NCBI GenBank assembly: GCA_913009835.1
Contig: CAJVXH010000020.1
Span: 1-32,462 of the forward strand
Length of the DNA: 32,462 bases
Source of the DNA: an uncultured bacterium
GTDB lineage: Bacteria; Electryoneota; Electryoneia; Electryoneales; Electryoneaceae
Direction of reading: 5' to 3'
A program made the position numbers and the translations under genes. A model generated the notes under the pieces. The model did no database searches and had not been told where the DNA came from. It was given only the letters and a program-made list of their open reading frames with translations. Positions within the stretch are counted from its first letter, which is position 1; each line of letters opens with the position of its first letter. Of this stretch, positions 8,894-17,474 are shown in pieces.

Positions 8894-11743
8894 TTAGAAC
8901 GAAAGACTCACGCCGAGTTTTACCTGACGCGGCGTACTATACCAATCCTGGCGATTGAAGAAATCGTCCAGAGTGTTCACTCCGCGCACACTTATGGGCT
9001 GATTTGCTTCCAGTGTGTAGTCCGCGCTACCAGTATCTTTGTACACATCCAACTCGTTCTTGATATCGAATACGTTGTACACCCACAAGGTGATCGCAGC
9101 GTGCATGTTTGCCCCAACCGGGAACATCTTGACTGCCTTCATGTCCAAGTCGTATTTGACAGGGCGCCGCGAATCATTGTGCTCTCCTTCCGGCGCGAGG
9201 AACGGATTCGAGGTGTATGGCAAACCGCTGCCCAAGGTACCCACCAGGCCCAATTGCCAGTCACCCGGTGATCCGAAGGTCAGGGTGCCGTTCAAGGTGT
9301 GGGTCTGATCCCAATCGAGAGGACGGACCGTTTTTTCAGATTCACGAGGAGGATCGGTCTGGTTGTCGTTGAACACATCCCGTGGATCGCTACTGTTGCC
9401 CTCGGCGATCTGGTAGGTGTAATCCACGCTGAACGAGAATCCATCGACCATTCTCCGGTCGAAGGCCAAGGTCAGACCGCGAACGTTTCCATAGTCACGG
9501 TTGATATAGCGGGCGAAAAGGGTTTGATCATATTGGGTAAGGATTTCCGTACCCAGAAGGTTACGAATGTCTTTGTAGAATGCGGTGACTTCGAATCCGA
9601 TGTCTTGGGTGATCCCCTGTCGGAAGCCGATCTCGTACATGACAGTCTTCTGTGGTTTCAGCTCGGCGTTTCCAATTATCGATTCCAAACCACCTGGGAC
9701 TACTTCGAAATCGGGATTGTAATAGAGGTATTGGAATGGTGGAACCTGGAAAAAATGACCGTAACTGAAATGAATGACACCAACTTCCGTTAGCGGGAAG
9801 GCGATACCGATCCTCGGGCTAACCTGTACGTGAGATTCCGCATCACTATACTTGTACCGCCACATATTGTAGGTGCCATCGGGGTTGGTCGGATTCACGG
9901 GGTCTAATCCATCAATCGTTTCACCCGTTTCAAAATTATAGAGAGATAAGGGATCATTGCCCGGATCACGTAGATCCTGTGGCACAACACCATCTGGATG
10001 GAAATAATCCATCCGCAATCCCACATTGACAATCATGGATTGGTATTCAATCTTGTCCTGCAGGTAGGTGGCAAAGCTGGTCGGACGGTGTCCACCCTCA
10101 CCGAACGGGAACCCACCTAATGGACTGTTTGCGCTGCTCTTCGGATAGGCATTGAAATAGATGGATTGGCGGTCAACAACCTGACGATCCAATTCATCAT
10201 CCCAGATCAACCGGAATTCCCTGAGTTCCAACTGATACTGAGCGAGATCGAACCCGAATTTGAATTGGTTCAGATCGTCGAGTTGATGATTCAAATCCAG
10301 TTTAAGTCCAGCTTTTCTCGTCTTACGCCAATGGTGCCACATCCCTTGTCCGCCGGTATAAAAAGCATAGTTCTGGGCATCTTCGAGGCGGTCCGGGTTG
10401 ACATAAGCCGGGTCAAGCGGATCTTCATGTACGTAGTATTCGTGCTCATTTTCTGTATAGGACAGATTCAAGTTATAAAACGTTCGAGAACCAATGACGT
10501 GATTTACTCCAAGCACATTACTCCAGCCATCGCTGAATCGCTTGTACAGACCATCAGGATTGTATTTGAACCGTCGCAGATCCTCAAAGGAATCATCCAC
10601 TCGGTTATCCAGATTCTGGTACTCCATGTGATCACGCATCAACGAATAGGTCAGCTTCAATTTTGGAAATGCAAACCAGGACAGCTTAAACTGCCCACTG
10701 AGTTTCTCGAATGGATTGAGACTCACTATCTCAGCATCTCCTGAATTCTCCACATACCAGTAATCGGGGTTTGTACTGGAGAAGTCGCTGGAATCACTTG
10801 GCATGAAGAACCGTTGACCATAGAGGTTTCCATTGTCTTGAAGAAAGCGACCAGTTGCAAAGAAAGTCACTTTTTCATTTGAGAAGGGTACCGGTCCATC
10901 CAAGCTAAGTTTATAGTCCATCACATGGCTTACATCGAGTTCATCCCAATATGTCCGGTCACCATCTTTGTATGGTCCCAGACCAAGCGATCGACCAGAC
11001 AGGTAATCGCCCATTGAGGCTTGAGCTGTCCCACCGTATCGCTTACGGTCACCGTCTTTGGTAACTACGTTAACCACGCCACTCATCGCCTGACCGTATT
11101 CAGAATTAAACGTTCCGGCAATCACCTGAATTTCCTGGATGGCAGCGTTTTCAACCTGATTCGAAGTGGTTCGATCAAAAGGATCAGTATCGCTATAGGG
11201 ATCGGATATGATAACTCCATCAACCATATATGAGACTTCGCTGGAACGTCCGCCACGGAAATGGCCGTCTATAACTCCCGCTTGCAGTGATACCACATCG
11301 CCGAAGTTTTCAGCCGGAATAGCTTCTATCTCCTCGGCTCCAACGGACACTTCGGTGGAAGTCACATCCATCCTGATCACAGGGCGTTGAACGATTAACG
11401 TAACTGTTTCAGCCTGAAGGACTTCAGACTGCAATTCGATGTTGATCGTGGCAGTTCTGTCGATGGATATGACAACGCCTTCCACTTCCATCGTGGAATA
11501 GCCGAGGTAACTGAAACGTACCGTGTAGCTTCCTGGCGAGATATTGAGGATGAGATATTCACCATCAAGGTCGGTTGTTCCACCACGGTATGTGTCAACC
11601 ACCAATACATTTGCACCGATGATTGGTTCACCGCTGTTGGCGTCCAATACAGTTCCAACCATCTTGCCGGTTGTACCCGCGTGAGCACCAGCCAACGGCA
11701 GGATTGCCAACAGGAAAAGCACGAGGATGCGGATAGGTCTCAT
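8894..11743 (-). CDS. TonB-dependent receptor with carboxypeptidase-regulatory-like N-terminal domain
   Basis: This 949-residue outer-membrane receptor probably imports oligosaccharides using TonB energy. After a signal peptide (MRPIRILVLFLLAILPLAGAHAG) comes a CarboxypepD_reg-like beta sandwich (GTVLDANSGEPIIGANVLV...GGTTDLDGEYLI) at about 25-105. A plug domain follows (DVVSLQAGVIDGHFRGGRSSEVSYMVDG...GTFNSEYGQAMSGVVNVVTKDG). The rest is a barrel with many aromatic-ended strands, ending KLGVSLSF. The start is set at the second of two ATGs, 6 nt after GAGGGG; the ATG at 11746 is almost as good. There is no SusD homologue beside it. The neighbours downstream are the Asp-rich secreted protein (10-nt gap) and a PorV/PorQ barrel, which may substitute for SusD. 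Confidence 0.92.
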   Translation of the reverse strand: MRPIRILVLFLLAILPLAGAHAGTTGKMVGTVLDANSGEPIIGANVLVVDTYRGGTTDLDGEYLILNISPGSYTVRFSYLGYSTMEVEGVVISIDRTATINIELQSEVLQAETVTLIVQRPVIRMDVTSTEVSVGAEEIEAIPAENFGDVVSLQAGVIDGHFRGGRSSEVSYMVDGVIISDPYSDTDPFDRTTSNQVENAAIQEIQVIAGTFNSEYGQAMSGVVNVVTKDGDRKRYGGTAQASMGDYLSGRSLGLGPYKDGDRTYWDELDVSHVMDYKLSLDGPVPFSNEKVTFFATGRFLQDNGNLYGQRFFMPSDSSDFSSTNPDYWYVENSGDAEIVSLNPFEKLSGQFKLSWFAFPKLKLTYSLMRDHMEYQNLDNRVDDSFEDLRRFKYNPDGLYKRFSDGWSNVLGVNHVIGSRTFYNLNLSYTENEHEYYVHEDPLDPAYVNPDRLEDAQNYAFYTGGQGMWHHWRKTRKAGLKLDLNHQLDDLNQFKFGFDLAQYQLELREFRLIWDDELDRQVVDRQSIYFNAYPKSSANSPLGGFPFGEGGHRPTSFATYLQDKIEYQSMIVNVGLRMDYFHPDGVVPQDLRDPGNDPLSLYNFETGETIDGLDPVNPTNPDGTYNMWRYKYSDAESHVQVSPRIGIAFPLTEVGVIHFSYGHFFQVPPFQYLYYNPDFEVVPGGLESIIGNAELKPQKTVMYEIGFRQGITQDIGFEVTAFYKDIRNLLGTEILTQYDQTLFARYINRDYGNVRGLTLAFDRRMVDGFSFSVDYTYQIAEGNSSDPRDVFNDNQTDPPRESEKTVRPLDWDQTHTLNGTLTFGSPGDWQLGLVGTLGSGLPYTSNPFLAPEGEHNDSRRPVKYDLDMKAVKMFPVGANMHAAITLWVYNVFDIKNELDVYKDTGSADYTLEANQPISVRGVNTLDDFFNRQDWYSTPRQVKLGVSLSF

Positions 11744-11775
11744 CATAATCCCCTCGTTGAACATGCAGAAGAAAT

Positions 11776-11809
11776 ATCCTGGATGGGATATAAACATCCC
11801 ATCCAGGAT
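11776..11809 (-). terminator. 13-bp perfect hairpin between the CBM-repeat gene and the TonB receptor gene
   Basis: The arms ATCCTGGATGGGA (11776-11788) and TCCCATCCAGGAT (11797-11809) pair perfectly around an 8-nt loop. Read on the minus strand, the stem begins 19 nt after the stop codon of the gene at 11829 and is followed by the pyrimidine-rich run ATTTCTTCT. It could be an attenuating intrinsic terminator or an mRNA-processing or stability element setting different levels for the two genes. Confidence 0.6.
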
Positions 11810-11828
11810 GAAATACACAATCCGATGA

Positions 11829-14300
11829 TCACTTGATAAAGGTCATCTTGCGAACCATCGCACCATTCTGCGTATTCAATCGGTAGAAATAAACACCAGA
11901 GGCAGTCATGCCGAGTTCGTCAGCATTGATCGCGACTTGATGTGTGCCAGCAGCCATATGCTCATCGACCAGGCGTGCTATCCGTCGACCGAGCAAGTCA
12001 TAGATCTCGAGCTGTACGTCACCAGGTGCTGGGATGTTGAATGAGATGCTCGACTGCGCGTTGAACGGGTTCGGATAGTTCTGTGAAAGAACAACACCAG
12101 ATGGTAGAGTAGAAGGACCCTGTCCAACGGCGAACGGAGAATCCTCCACTCCAGTAAATAACTCAGTCATTTCGAAGATCTGGAGATTGTCATACCAGAC
12201 CTCGCCCGTGACGGTTGGATTGAACCGGGCGCGAAGGCTTGCGCCAGTTGCATCGGCGGGTGCCATGGCGATTCCACGGTAAGCTGTCCAACTCTGAGTC
12301 GCTTCACGCTGTTGGAGGTATACGAACTGATCTCCACCCGTCAGGTTCCACCCATTCTCAATGTCGCCGCTATGGAAGAAGTAGCACAGATTCGCGCGAT
12401 CCGAGATGTTTTCAGACATCACGCTTGACGGCCAAAGGCTGTTATCGAGTGGTCCAATGTCAACTGTCCTGGCCATCGTTTGGAACAGGTAGTAGGTGTC
12501 AGGCTGCACGGGAGTTGGAACGCTGTAGAAAACCATCTCGTCGCCGAGATCATCTTCTTCAACGAGTTTTGCAACGTACACACCACTGTACGCGAGATCA
12601 CCAACCCATGCGACATCAGCCATACCGACGTCGCCCTCACTTGCCCAATGCATCCAGCCGGTGGGAGTTTCAAAATCGCCGCCGAAGCTGCCTGCGGTCC
12701 AGGGATCTGATCCAAAGTTAACGTCGTCGAAGTAGATAGTCCCGGTAGCACCGTTGTTCATCACCAGCTCGATGTAGCATTCAACAGGAGCTTCCGTTAG
12801 CAAAACCTGGTCAGAAACTTCATTCCAGTCCAAGGTTGCTGCCGACTGATCCGCTGGTAGGAATACTGGCGGAACAATATCGCCTCCACCGCCGTCGAGG
12901 AAATGAAAGTAGACACCAATCATTTCATCTTCACTGCCGGGATCAGTGTTCACTCCATCTGTTTTCATCCAAGCGGAGAGGTCATAAAGGACCGCATCCA
13001 TGTTATTCCAATATGTGGTTGCCTGGTTGTCGGATAACCATGATGCGACACCGGCGCCATCCTTGGAAACCATGGCGGATAGATTGCCTGTATGTGCTTC
13101 AGCGTTGGTCCATAGCAAGTCACCGTCAAGCTCGTCGGGGTTGAAGAAGAACGGGCTATGCGTTTCAAGATTCCAGTTTTCTACCAGATTGTCGCCCTTA
13201 TCCAGCTTGACGCAGGAGAAGTTGTCGTAGTAGACAGTTCCCGTAGCTGTAGGATTGAGACGTGCACGCATGGAAAATGCCGTTGCCTCAGGTGGAGCCT
13301 GGGAAATAGTCCAATACATCGTCCAACCGTCACTGGTTTCGGTTCGCTGATCGAAGTAGAGGAACTGATCGCCTCCTGTCAGTGCCCAATCTGACCACCA
13401 GTTTCCTGTGTGATAGAAGAAGCAGAGGTTTGCGCGATCTTGAACGTTTTCAGGGACTTGATAGGTCGGATAGTACATGTCATTCGTGTTTACATCGTCG
13501 TATCTGACCATCACGCTGACCAAGTACCAGGCATAGCCAGCCACAGGAGCTGGTTGTGAATAGAAAACCATCTCATCACCGAGATCATCTTCTTCCATCA
13601 ACTTCGCCACGTAATCACCGCTGTAGGCATCGTCATCGTAGACCTGTTCCGCAAATCCGACATCACCCTCGCTCGCCCATGACATCCAGCCATTGGGTTC
13701 TTCCATGCTGTTGTCAAAAATGCCGGCGGTCCAGGGGTCGGAACTCACGTTGACGTTATCGAACCAGGCAGTACCAGTAGCATCTTCACCCATCCCAAGA
13801 TAAATGATCACTTGTGCGGGTTCTTCAGTGAGCAATACATCACCGGTAACTTCATGCCAGTCCATGGTTCCTGCGGATTGGTCCGCATACATTGCGACGG
13901 GGGGAACAATGTCATTTCCACCTGCATCGAGGAAGGTGAAGGTGACGGCGATGCGTTCGTCGTCATTTCCCGGGTTGGTGTTCACGCCATCTGTTTTGAT
14001 CCATGCAGATAGTGAATAGAAAACTCCCTGGAAGTTGTTCCAGTAGAGGTTTGCATTATCCGCACTCATCCATGTCGCTGATCCGCCAGTATTTGGCTTA
14101 TCGATCTTAAGCGACTTGCTGCCGTGTTGGGCTTCTGTCCAATCCCAACTCAGCGTTCCACCAAGTTCATGCTGATACCAGAACGCTGGCGATAAATCTT
14201 CGAGGTCGCCATTAACAATGATGCTGTTCGCGAATGCAGCTGTCGTGAACATCATGAGCAAGGCAACCATCATCCAGAACACGAGCTTTTTCAAATACAT
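11829..14300 (-). CDS. Secreted protein of tandem CBM-like modules with T9SS type A sorting domain
   Basis: This is a protein of 823 residues with a strong AGGAGGAG site 4 nt before the ATG. A signal peptide (residues 1-24, ending FAN-S) is followed by two tandem copies of a segment of about 330 residues (about 26-365 and 372-707). Each copy has two jelly-roll-like halves. Shared landmarks are 'SAW.KTDGVNT.PG..DE', 'DIVPPV...ADQSA', 'DPWTAG.F', 'GWM.WASEGDVG' and 'EEDDLGDEMVFYS'. The last about 85 residues (NYPNPFNAQSSISFNIP... ASGVYFYRL) are a classic T9SS sorting domain. No catalytic domain is visible, so I infer a surface or secreted glycan-binding protein. It lies between the alpha/alpha lipoprotein and the TonB receptor, separated from the latter by a hairpin. 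Confidence 0.82.
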   Translation of the reverse strand: MYLKKLVFWMMVALLMMFTTAAFANSIIVNGDLEDLSPAFWYQHELGGTLSWDWTEAQHGSKSLKIDKPNTGGSATWMSADNANLYWNNFQGVFYSLSAWIKTDGVNTNPGNDDERIAVTFTFLDAGGNDIVPPVAMYADQSAGTMDWHEVTGDVLLTEEPAQVIIYLGMGEDATGTAWFDNVNVSSDPWTAGIFDNSMEEPNGWMSWASEGDVGFAEQVYDDDAYSGDYVAKLMEEDDLGDEMVFYSQPAPVAGYAWYLVSVMVRYDDVNTNDMYYPTYQVPENVQDRANLCFFYHTGNWWSDWALTGGDQFLYFDQRTETSDGWTMYWTISQAPPEATAFSMRARLNPTATGTVYYDNFSCVKLDKGDNLVENWNLETHSPFFFNPDELDGDLLWTNAEAHTGNLSAMVSKDGAGVASWLSDNQATTYWNNMDAVLYDLSAWMKTDGVNTDPGSEDEMIGVYFHFLDGGGGDIVPPVFLPADQSAATLDWNEVSDQVLLTEAPVECYIELVMNNGATGTIYFDDVNFGSDPWTAGSFGGDFETPTGWMHWASEGDVGMADVAWVGDLAYSGVYVAKLVEEDDLGDEMVFYSVPTPVQPDTYYLFQTMARTVDIGPLDNSLWPSSVMSENISDRANLCYFFHSGDIENGWNLTGGDQFVYLQQREATQSWTAYRGIAMAPADATGASLRARFNPTVTGEVWYDNLQIFEMTELFTGVEDSPFAVGQGPSTLPSGVVLSQNYPNPFNAQSSISFNIPAPGDVQLEIYDLLGRRIARLVDEHMAAGTHQVAINADELGMTASGVYFYRLNTQNGAMVRKMTFIK

Positions 14301-14367
14301 CGTTCTCCTCCTTTAGGATATCTCGTTCTGCTTTGCTTCAATTGGTACGTTTTTCTTCCTGGTTTCT

Positions 14368-15738
14368 CTACCGTTTATTTTTAATCACCAGATTCCATCG
14401 AGCGATATCAGCTACAAGTTCAATCACTTGATCTCCACTGGTGTTGAATCGAACTACTTCTGTTGTGCTTTCTTGATCTCGCACTGCCAATGCTACTTCG
14501 GAAGCGTTTGGTAGACCTCTTAGCTCCTGTAATGCCAACAAGGCTTCAATGGTCGATTCTGCTCCAGAATTCATATTCAATGATTCAGGACTATTGATCC
14601 CGTCAAAACAACGTCCTGTCTCAGAATCGTAGATCATTTCCCCACTTGGATTAAGCCCAAACAACCAACCCACAGCCAGGCCCGCACCCAACGCAAAGGA
14701 TGTATCACCGGATACCTGATACATCGCACGCTGGCAGGCAGCCAGCGATGCACTTCCATACGCTATCTGTGAATACCAACGAACTTCTGTGGTATCGTCA
14801 AACTCAATCTTGAGCTCAATCGGTCCTTCATTTGCGAAAACGAAACGCTGGAATCCTTCACATTCAGTGCGCGCAGATGAAATCCATTCAGGTCGGTTCA
14901 GGGCCTGCCCAGCCGACACGAGGGCTTCGACCTGGAGCATTCCCCAGCTATGCCAGACATTTCGCCAACTGAGGTGGACGCGATAAGGGAAGTCGGAACT
15001 GCCGGCAAATGCGTGTTCTAGAATGTGTTCAGCAAAGCGTTCGATCAGTGCATCCTCCACCACAGAGGATTGAATCTTTCGTCGCTCAAGAAGCGCCAAC
15101 GTGTAAACGGATATTTTGTCGGGGCTTGCGTTGTCAGGCAGACTGGTGTTCTGGTTCAAATACAGGTTCGCGAGATTCGCAATTGGTAAGGCGAGAGCAG
15201 AGTCAGCACGCTGCGAAATATCTGGTCTGTATTCACTCAGAATCCGTTGGGCCAGTGCCAGGCAGTGCGATGCACGCGCTGTCCACCAGTCCATGGATGG
15301 TATCGAGGTTCGACCAGTGTCGTTAATTGTCTTGTTGGGCCAGATGAAATTTGCGAACTCACCGGTGTCGGTTTGCATCGCGAATACAAATTCCAAGAGT
15401 CGGATAGCACGTTCCGCGTATACGGTGTCTCCTGTTGCCTCATACTCGCGCAGATACAATCTTGCCGCTCTCGCAGCATCATCTACGCAGGCAATGCCCT
15501 CGTCATCATCGCCTGTCCATTCGTAGCTGGGAGCGTTAGCATAAATGTGTACGATGTCACAAGGATGACCGTTCACAACAGTTGATTCCGTAAGGTGTTC
15601 AAGGTGAGCGAAGTTGATTTGGAGGGGATCGTCGATTTGTGTTGATCCGCAGCCGACCAGTATCAGAGCCAGCACGCCAAGCAACCCAGTCGTGAACAAT
15701 GAACATACGCGATATGTGTTCGTCCTTGCCATAGTCAT
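14368..15738 (-). CDS. Lipoprotein with alpha/alpha-toroid (glycosidase-like) fold
   Basis: This is a protein of 456 residues. The N-terminal hydrophobic stretch ending LALILVGC is a lipoprotein signal, so the protein is probably anchored in a membrane facing the periplasm or surface. The body is helical with repeated pairs (DDAARAARLYLREYEATGD, RIDV-free 'WHSWGMLQVEALVSAGQAL', 'YSQIAYGSASLAACQRAMY'). Near the C-terminus it has AVGWLFGLNPSGE... and NMNSGAESTIEALLALQEL, a layout seen in GH9- and GH88-like six-hairpin proteins. I cannot assign a family or substrate. The ATG overlaps the stop of the upstream permease by 4 nt (ATGA). A second ATG at 15732 has better spacing from AAGGA. Tight coupling to the ABC importer suggests it trims the oligosaccharide that the importer takes up. 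Confidence 0.75.
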   Translation of the reverse strand: MTMARTNTYRVCSLFTTGLLGVLALILVGCGSTQIDDPLQINFAHLEHLTESTVVNGHPCDIVHIYANAPSYEWTGDDDEGIACVDDAARAARLYLREYEATGDTVYAERAIRLLEFVFAMQTDTGEFANFIWPNKTINDTGRTSIPSMDWWTARASHCLALAQRILSEYRPDISQRADSALALPIANLANLYLNQNTSLPDNASPDKISVYTLALLERRKIQSSVVEDALIERFAEHILEHAFAGSSDFPYRVHLSWRNVWHSWGMLQVEALVSAGQALNRPEWISSARTECEGFQRFVFANEGPIELKIEFDDTTEVRWYSQIAYGSASLAACQRAMYQVSGDTSFALGAGLAVGWLFGLNPSGEMIYDSETGRCFDGINSPESLNMNSGAESTIEALLALQELRGLPNASEVALAVRDQESTTEVVRFNTSGDQVIELVADIARWNLVIKNKR

Positions 15739-16556
15739 TCCTTCAATCCAGAGGTGGCCATGCTTTCGATGAAATAGCGTTGCAGGAAGACGAATACGAT
15801 TACTACGGGAAGTGTCATTAACGCTGCTGCTGACAGTTGAACACCAAATTGTCCTTCCGCCTGACCTGCCACGGCAAACAACGCTACCATCTGTGGCATG
15901 GTCATCAGCATTTCGTCACGGATCACGATCAGCGGCCACAATGCTTCGTTCCAAATCCCCATGAAATGGACGATGCCGACTGTGATCAGAATCGGTTTGC
16001 TCAGTGGCCAGAAAATTCTGAACAGGATACTTAGCTCACCGAGCCCATCAATTCGAGCTGCGTCAATCAAATCCTGGGGCATTTGCAGGAAGAACTGGCG
16101 GAAGAGCAGAATCGCAAACGCGCTCATTGAATAGGGGAGAATCAACGCCGCATAGGTATCCACCCAACCAAATTTGACCATCATTACATAGAGCGGAATC
16201 AGTGTGAGTTGGAAGGGCATCACCATCGTGAAAAGGATCAGGTTATGGATAAGGCCGCGTCCGGGGAAACGGAGGCGTGCAAGCGCATAACCAGCCAGCG
16301 AACAGAAAATGAGCACTGAAACTGTAGATGTCACAGCAACGATAAAGCTATTCAGCAAGGCTCGTAGAATAGGAATACGATCCAGCAAAACCCGGTAGTT
16401 ATCCAGACTGTATTGCGAAGCAAGCAGCCCGACTTCAGTGATTTCTTTCTCAGGTTTGATAGTTGCGACGAACATCCAAAGGAACGGATAGAGGAAGCTG
16501 AAGGCGACTAATCCCATCCCGACAATTGCGATCCATTTTCCCCAGCGGTTTGTCAT
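15735..16556 (-). CDS. Carbohydrate ABC transporter permease, MalG type
   Basis: This 273-residue inner-membrane protein has about six transmembrane segments. The cytoplasmic coupling (EAA) motif is visible as DLIDAARIDGLGELSILFRIFWPLSKP. The N-terminal 'YPFLWMFVATIKPEKEI' and the C-terminal 'QRYFIESMATSGLKE' are typical of the CUT1 MalG/UgpE family. GGGAGG lies 8 nt before the ATG, and the gene starts 3 nt after the stop of the MalF-type permease. It ends in a 4-nt ATGA overlap with the lipoprotein gene. It should form the channel with its neighbour and use a MalK-like ATPase, probably the one at 130-1203. Confidence 0.94.
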   Translation of the reverse strand: MTNRWGKWIAIVGMGLVAFSFLYPFLWMFVATIKPEKEITEVGLLASQYSLDNYRVLLDRIPILRALLNSFIVAVTSTVSVLIFCSLAGYALARLRFPGRGLIHNLILFTMVMPFQLTLIPLYVMMVKFGWVDTYAALILPYSMSAFAILLFRQFFLQMPQDLIDAARIDGLGELSILFRIFWPLSKPILITVGIVHFMGIWNEALWPLIVIRDEMLMTMPQMVALFAVAGQAEGQFGVQLSAAALMTLPVVIVFVFLQRYFIESMATSGLKE

Positions 16557-16559
16557 GTC

Positions 16560-17474
16560 TCAGTCCTCCCGCTCGACGAATTTACGTTGGATCAAAACGA
16601 CTGTCAGCACGATGACGGCCAGTGCTAGACCAATCGTCGCGGCATAACCCATCCGGAAAAAGCCAAACGCCTGCTTGAAGATGTAGAGGACGCCAGAGAG
16701 TGTGGAATTCATCGGTCCACCGTTGGTGAGTACATACGGTTCGATGAATAAGCTGAAACCTCCCAGTGTGCTAAGGATGAGGACTATGACCACAACCGGA
16801 TTGATCGCCGGCACCGTTATGTGGCGGAATTTGGCCCACCAGCCAGCGCCATCCATCTCAGCGGCTTCATACTGACTGCGAGGAACGTTCTGTAGTCCGG
16901 CGAGGAATAAAATGACATATAGCCCGACATTCTTCCAGGTCGCCATAATTGCTATTGAGGGCATCGCCCATTCGGGGCTGGATAACCAGGGCACACGGGC
17001 GATGTCGAACCAGGCGAGCACCTGGTTAAACAGTCCGGCATCTGTGCTGAATAGCTGCTTCCAGAGGACTGTAACTGCAACACCACTGACCACAACCGGC
17101 AGGAAAAACGTTGCGCGGAAAAAGGAACGAGCTGGAATCTTTTCATTCAGAATTGCTGCCAGGAGCAACGCGACAACCACCTGTAGCGGGACATGGATAG
17201 CAATGAAAAACAGGGTGTTGACTATCGATTTCCAGAACAACTCGTCGGAGATCAGTTCTGCAAAATTGTCCAGTCCGGCCCATTCGAGCGGTCCGACAAT
17301 AGACCAATGATGAAAGACCAGAATCAATGAGAAAATCAGTGGGTAGGCTGAGAATATGAGGAAGAATATGATGTATGGAGCGATTAGCACACGTCCGGCA
17401 TGTGCTTCCTGTTTTGCCAGGCCGCCCACGGAACGAGTTGCGGGATCGACATATTTCATCGATTTCACCCTCAT
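16560..17474 (-). CDS. Carbohydrate ABC transporter permease, MalF type
   Basis: This 304-residue permease carries the EAA loop 'QYEAAEMDGAGWWAKFRHITVPAINP' and the CUT1 landmark 'EPYVLTNGGPMNSTL'. The start at MRVKSMKYV is chosen because GAGGGGG lies 5 nt upstream and the ATG overlaps the stop of the binding-protein gene by 4 nt. The longer in-frame extension to 17561 would lie inside that gene. It pairs with the MalG-type permease immediately downstream. Confidence 0.94.
   Translation of the reverse strand: MRVKSMKYVDPATRSVGGLAKQEAHAGRVLIAPYIIFFLIFSAYPLIFSLILVFHHWSIVGPLEWAGLDNFAELISDELFWKSIVNTLFFIAIHVPLQVVVALLLAAILNEKIPARSFFRATFFLPVVVSGVAVTVLWKQLFSTDAGLFNQVLAWFDIARVPWLSSPEWAMPSIAIMATWKNVGLYVILFLAGLQNVPRSQYEAAEMDGAGWWAKFRHITVPAINPVVVIVLILSTLGGFSLFIEPYVLTNGGPMNSTLSGVLYIFKQAFGFFRMGYAATIGLALAVIVLTVVLIQRKFVERED

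Noticed and set aside
11744-11818. Longer start for the TonB receptor (additional 25 residues)
   Set aside because: The extension precedes the signal peptide, reads through the hairpin region and lacks a ribosome site, whereas GAGGGG precedes the chosen ATG.
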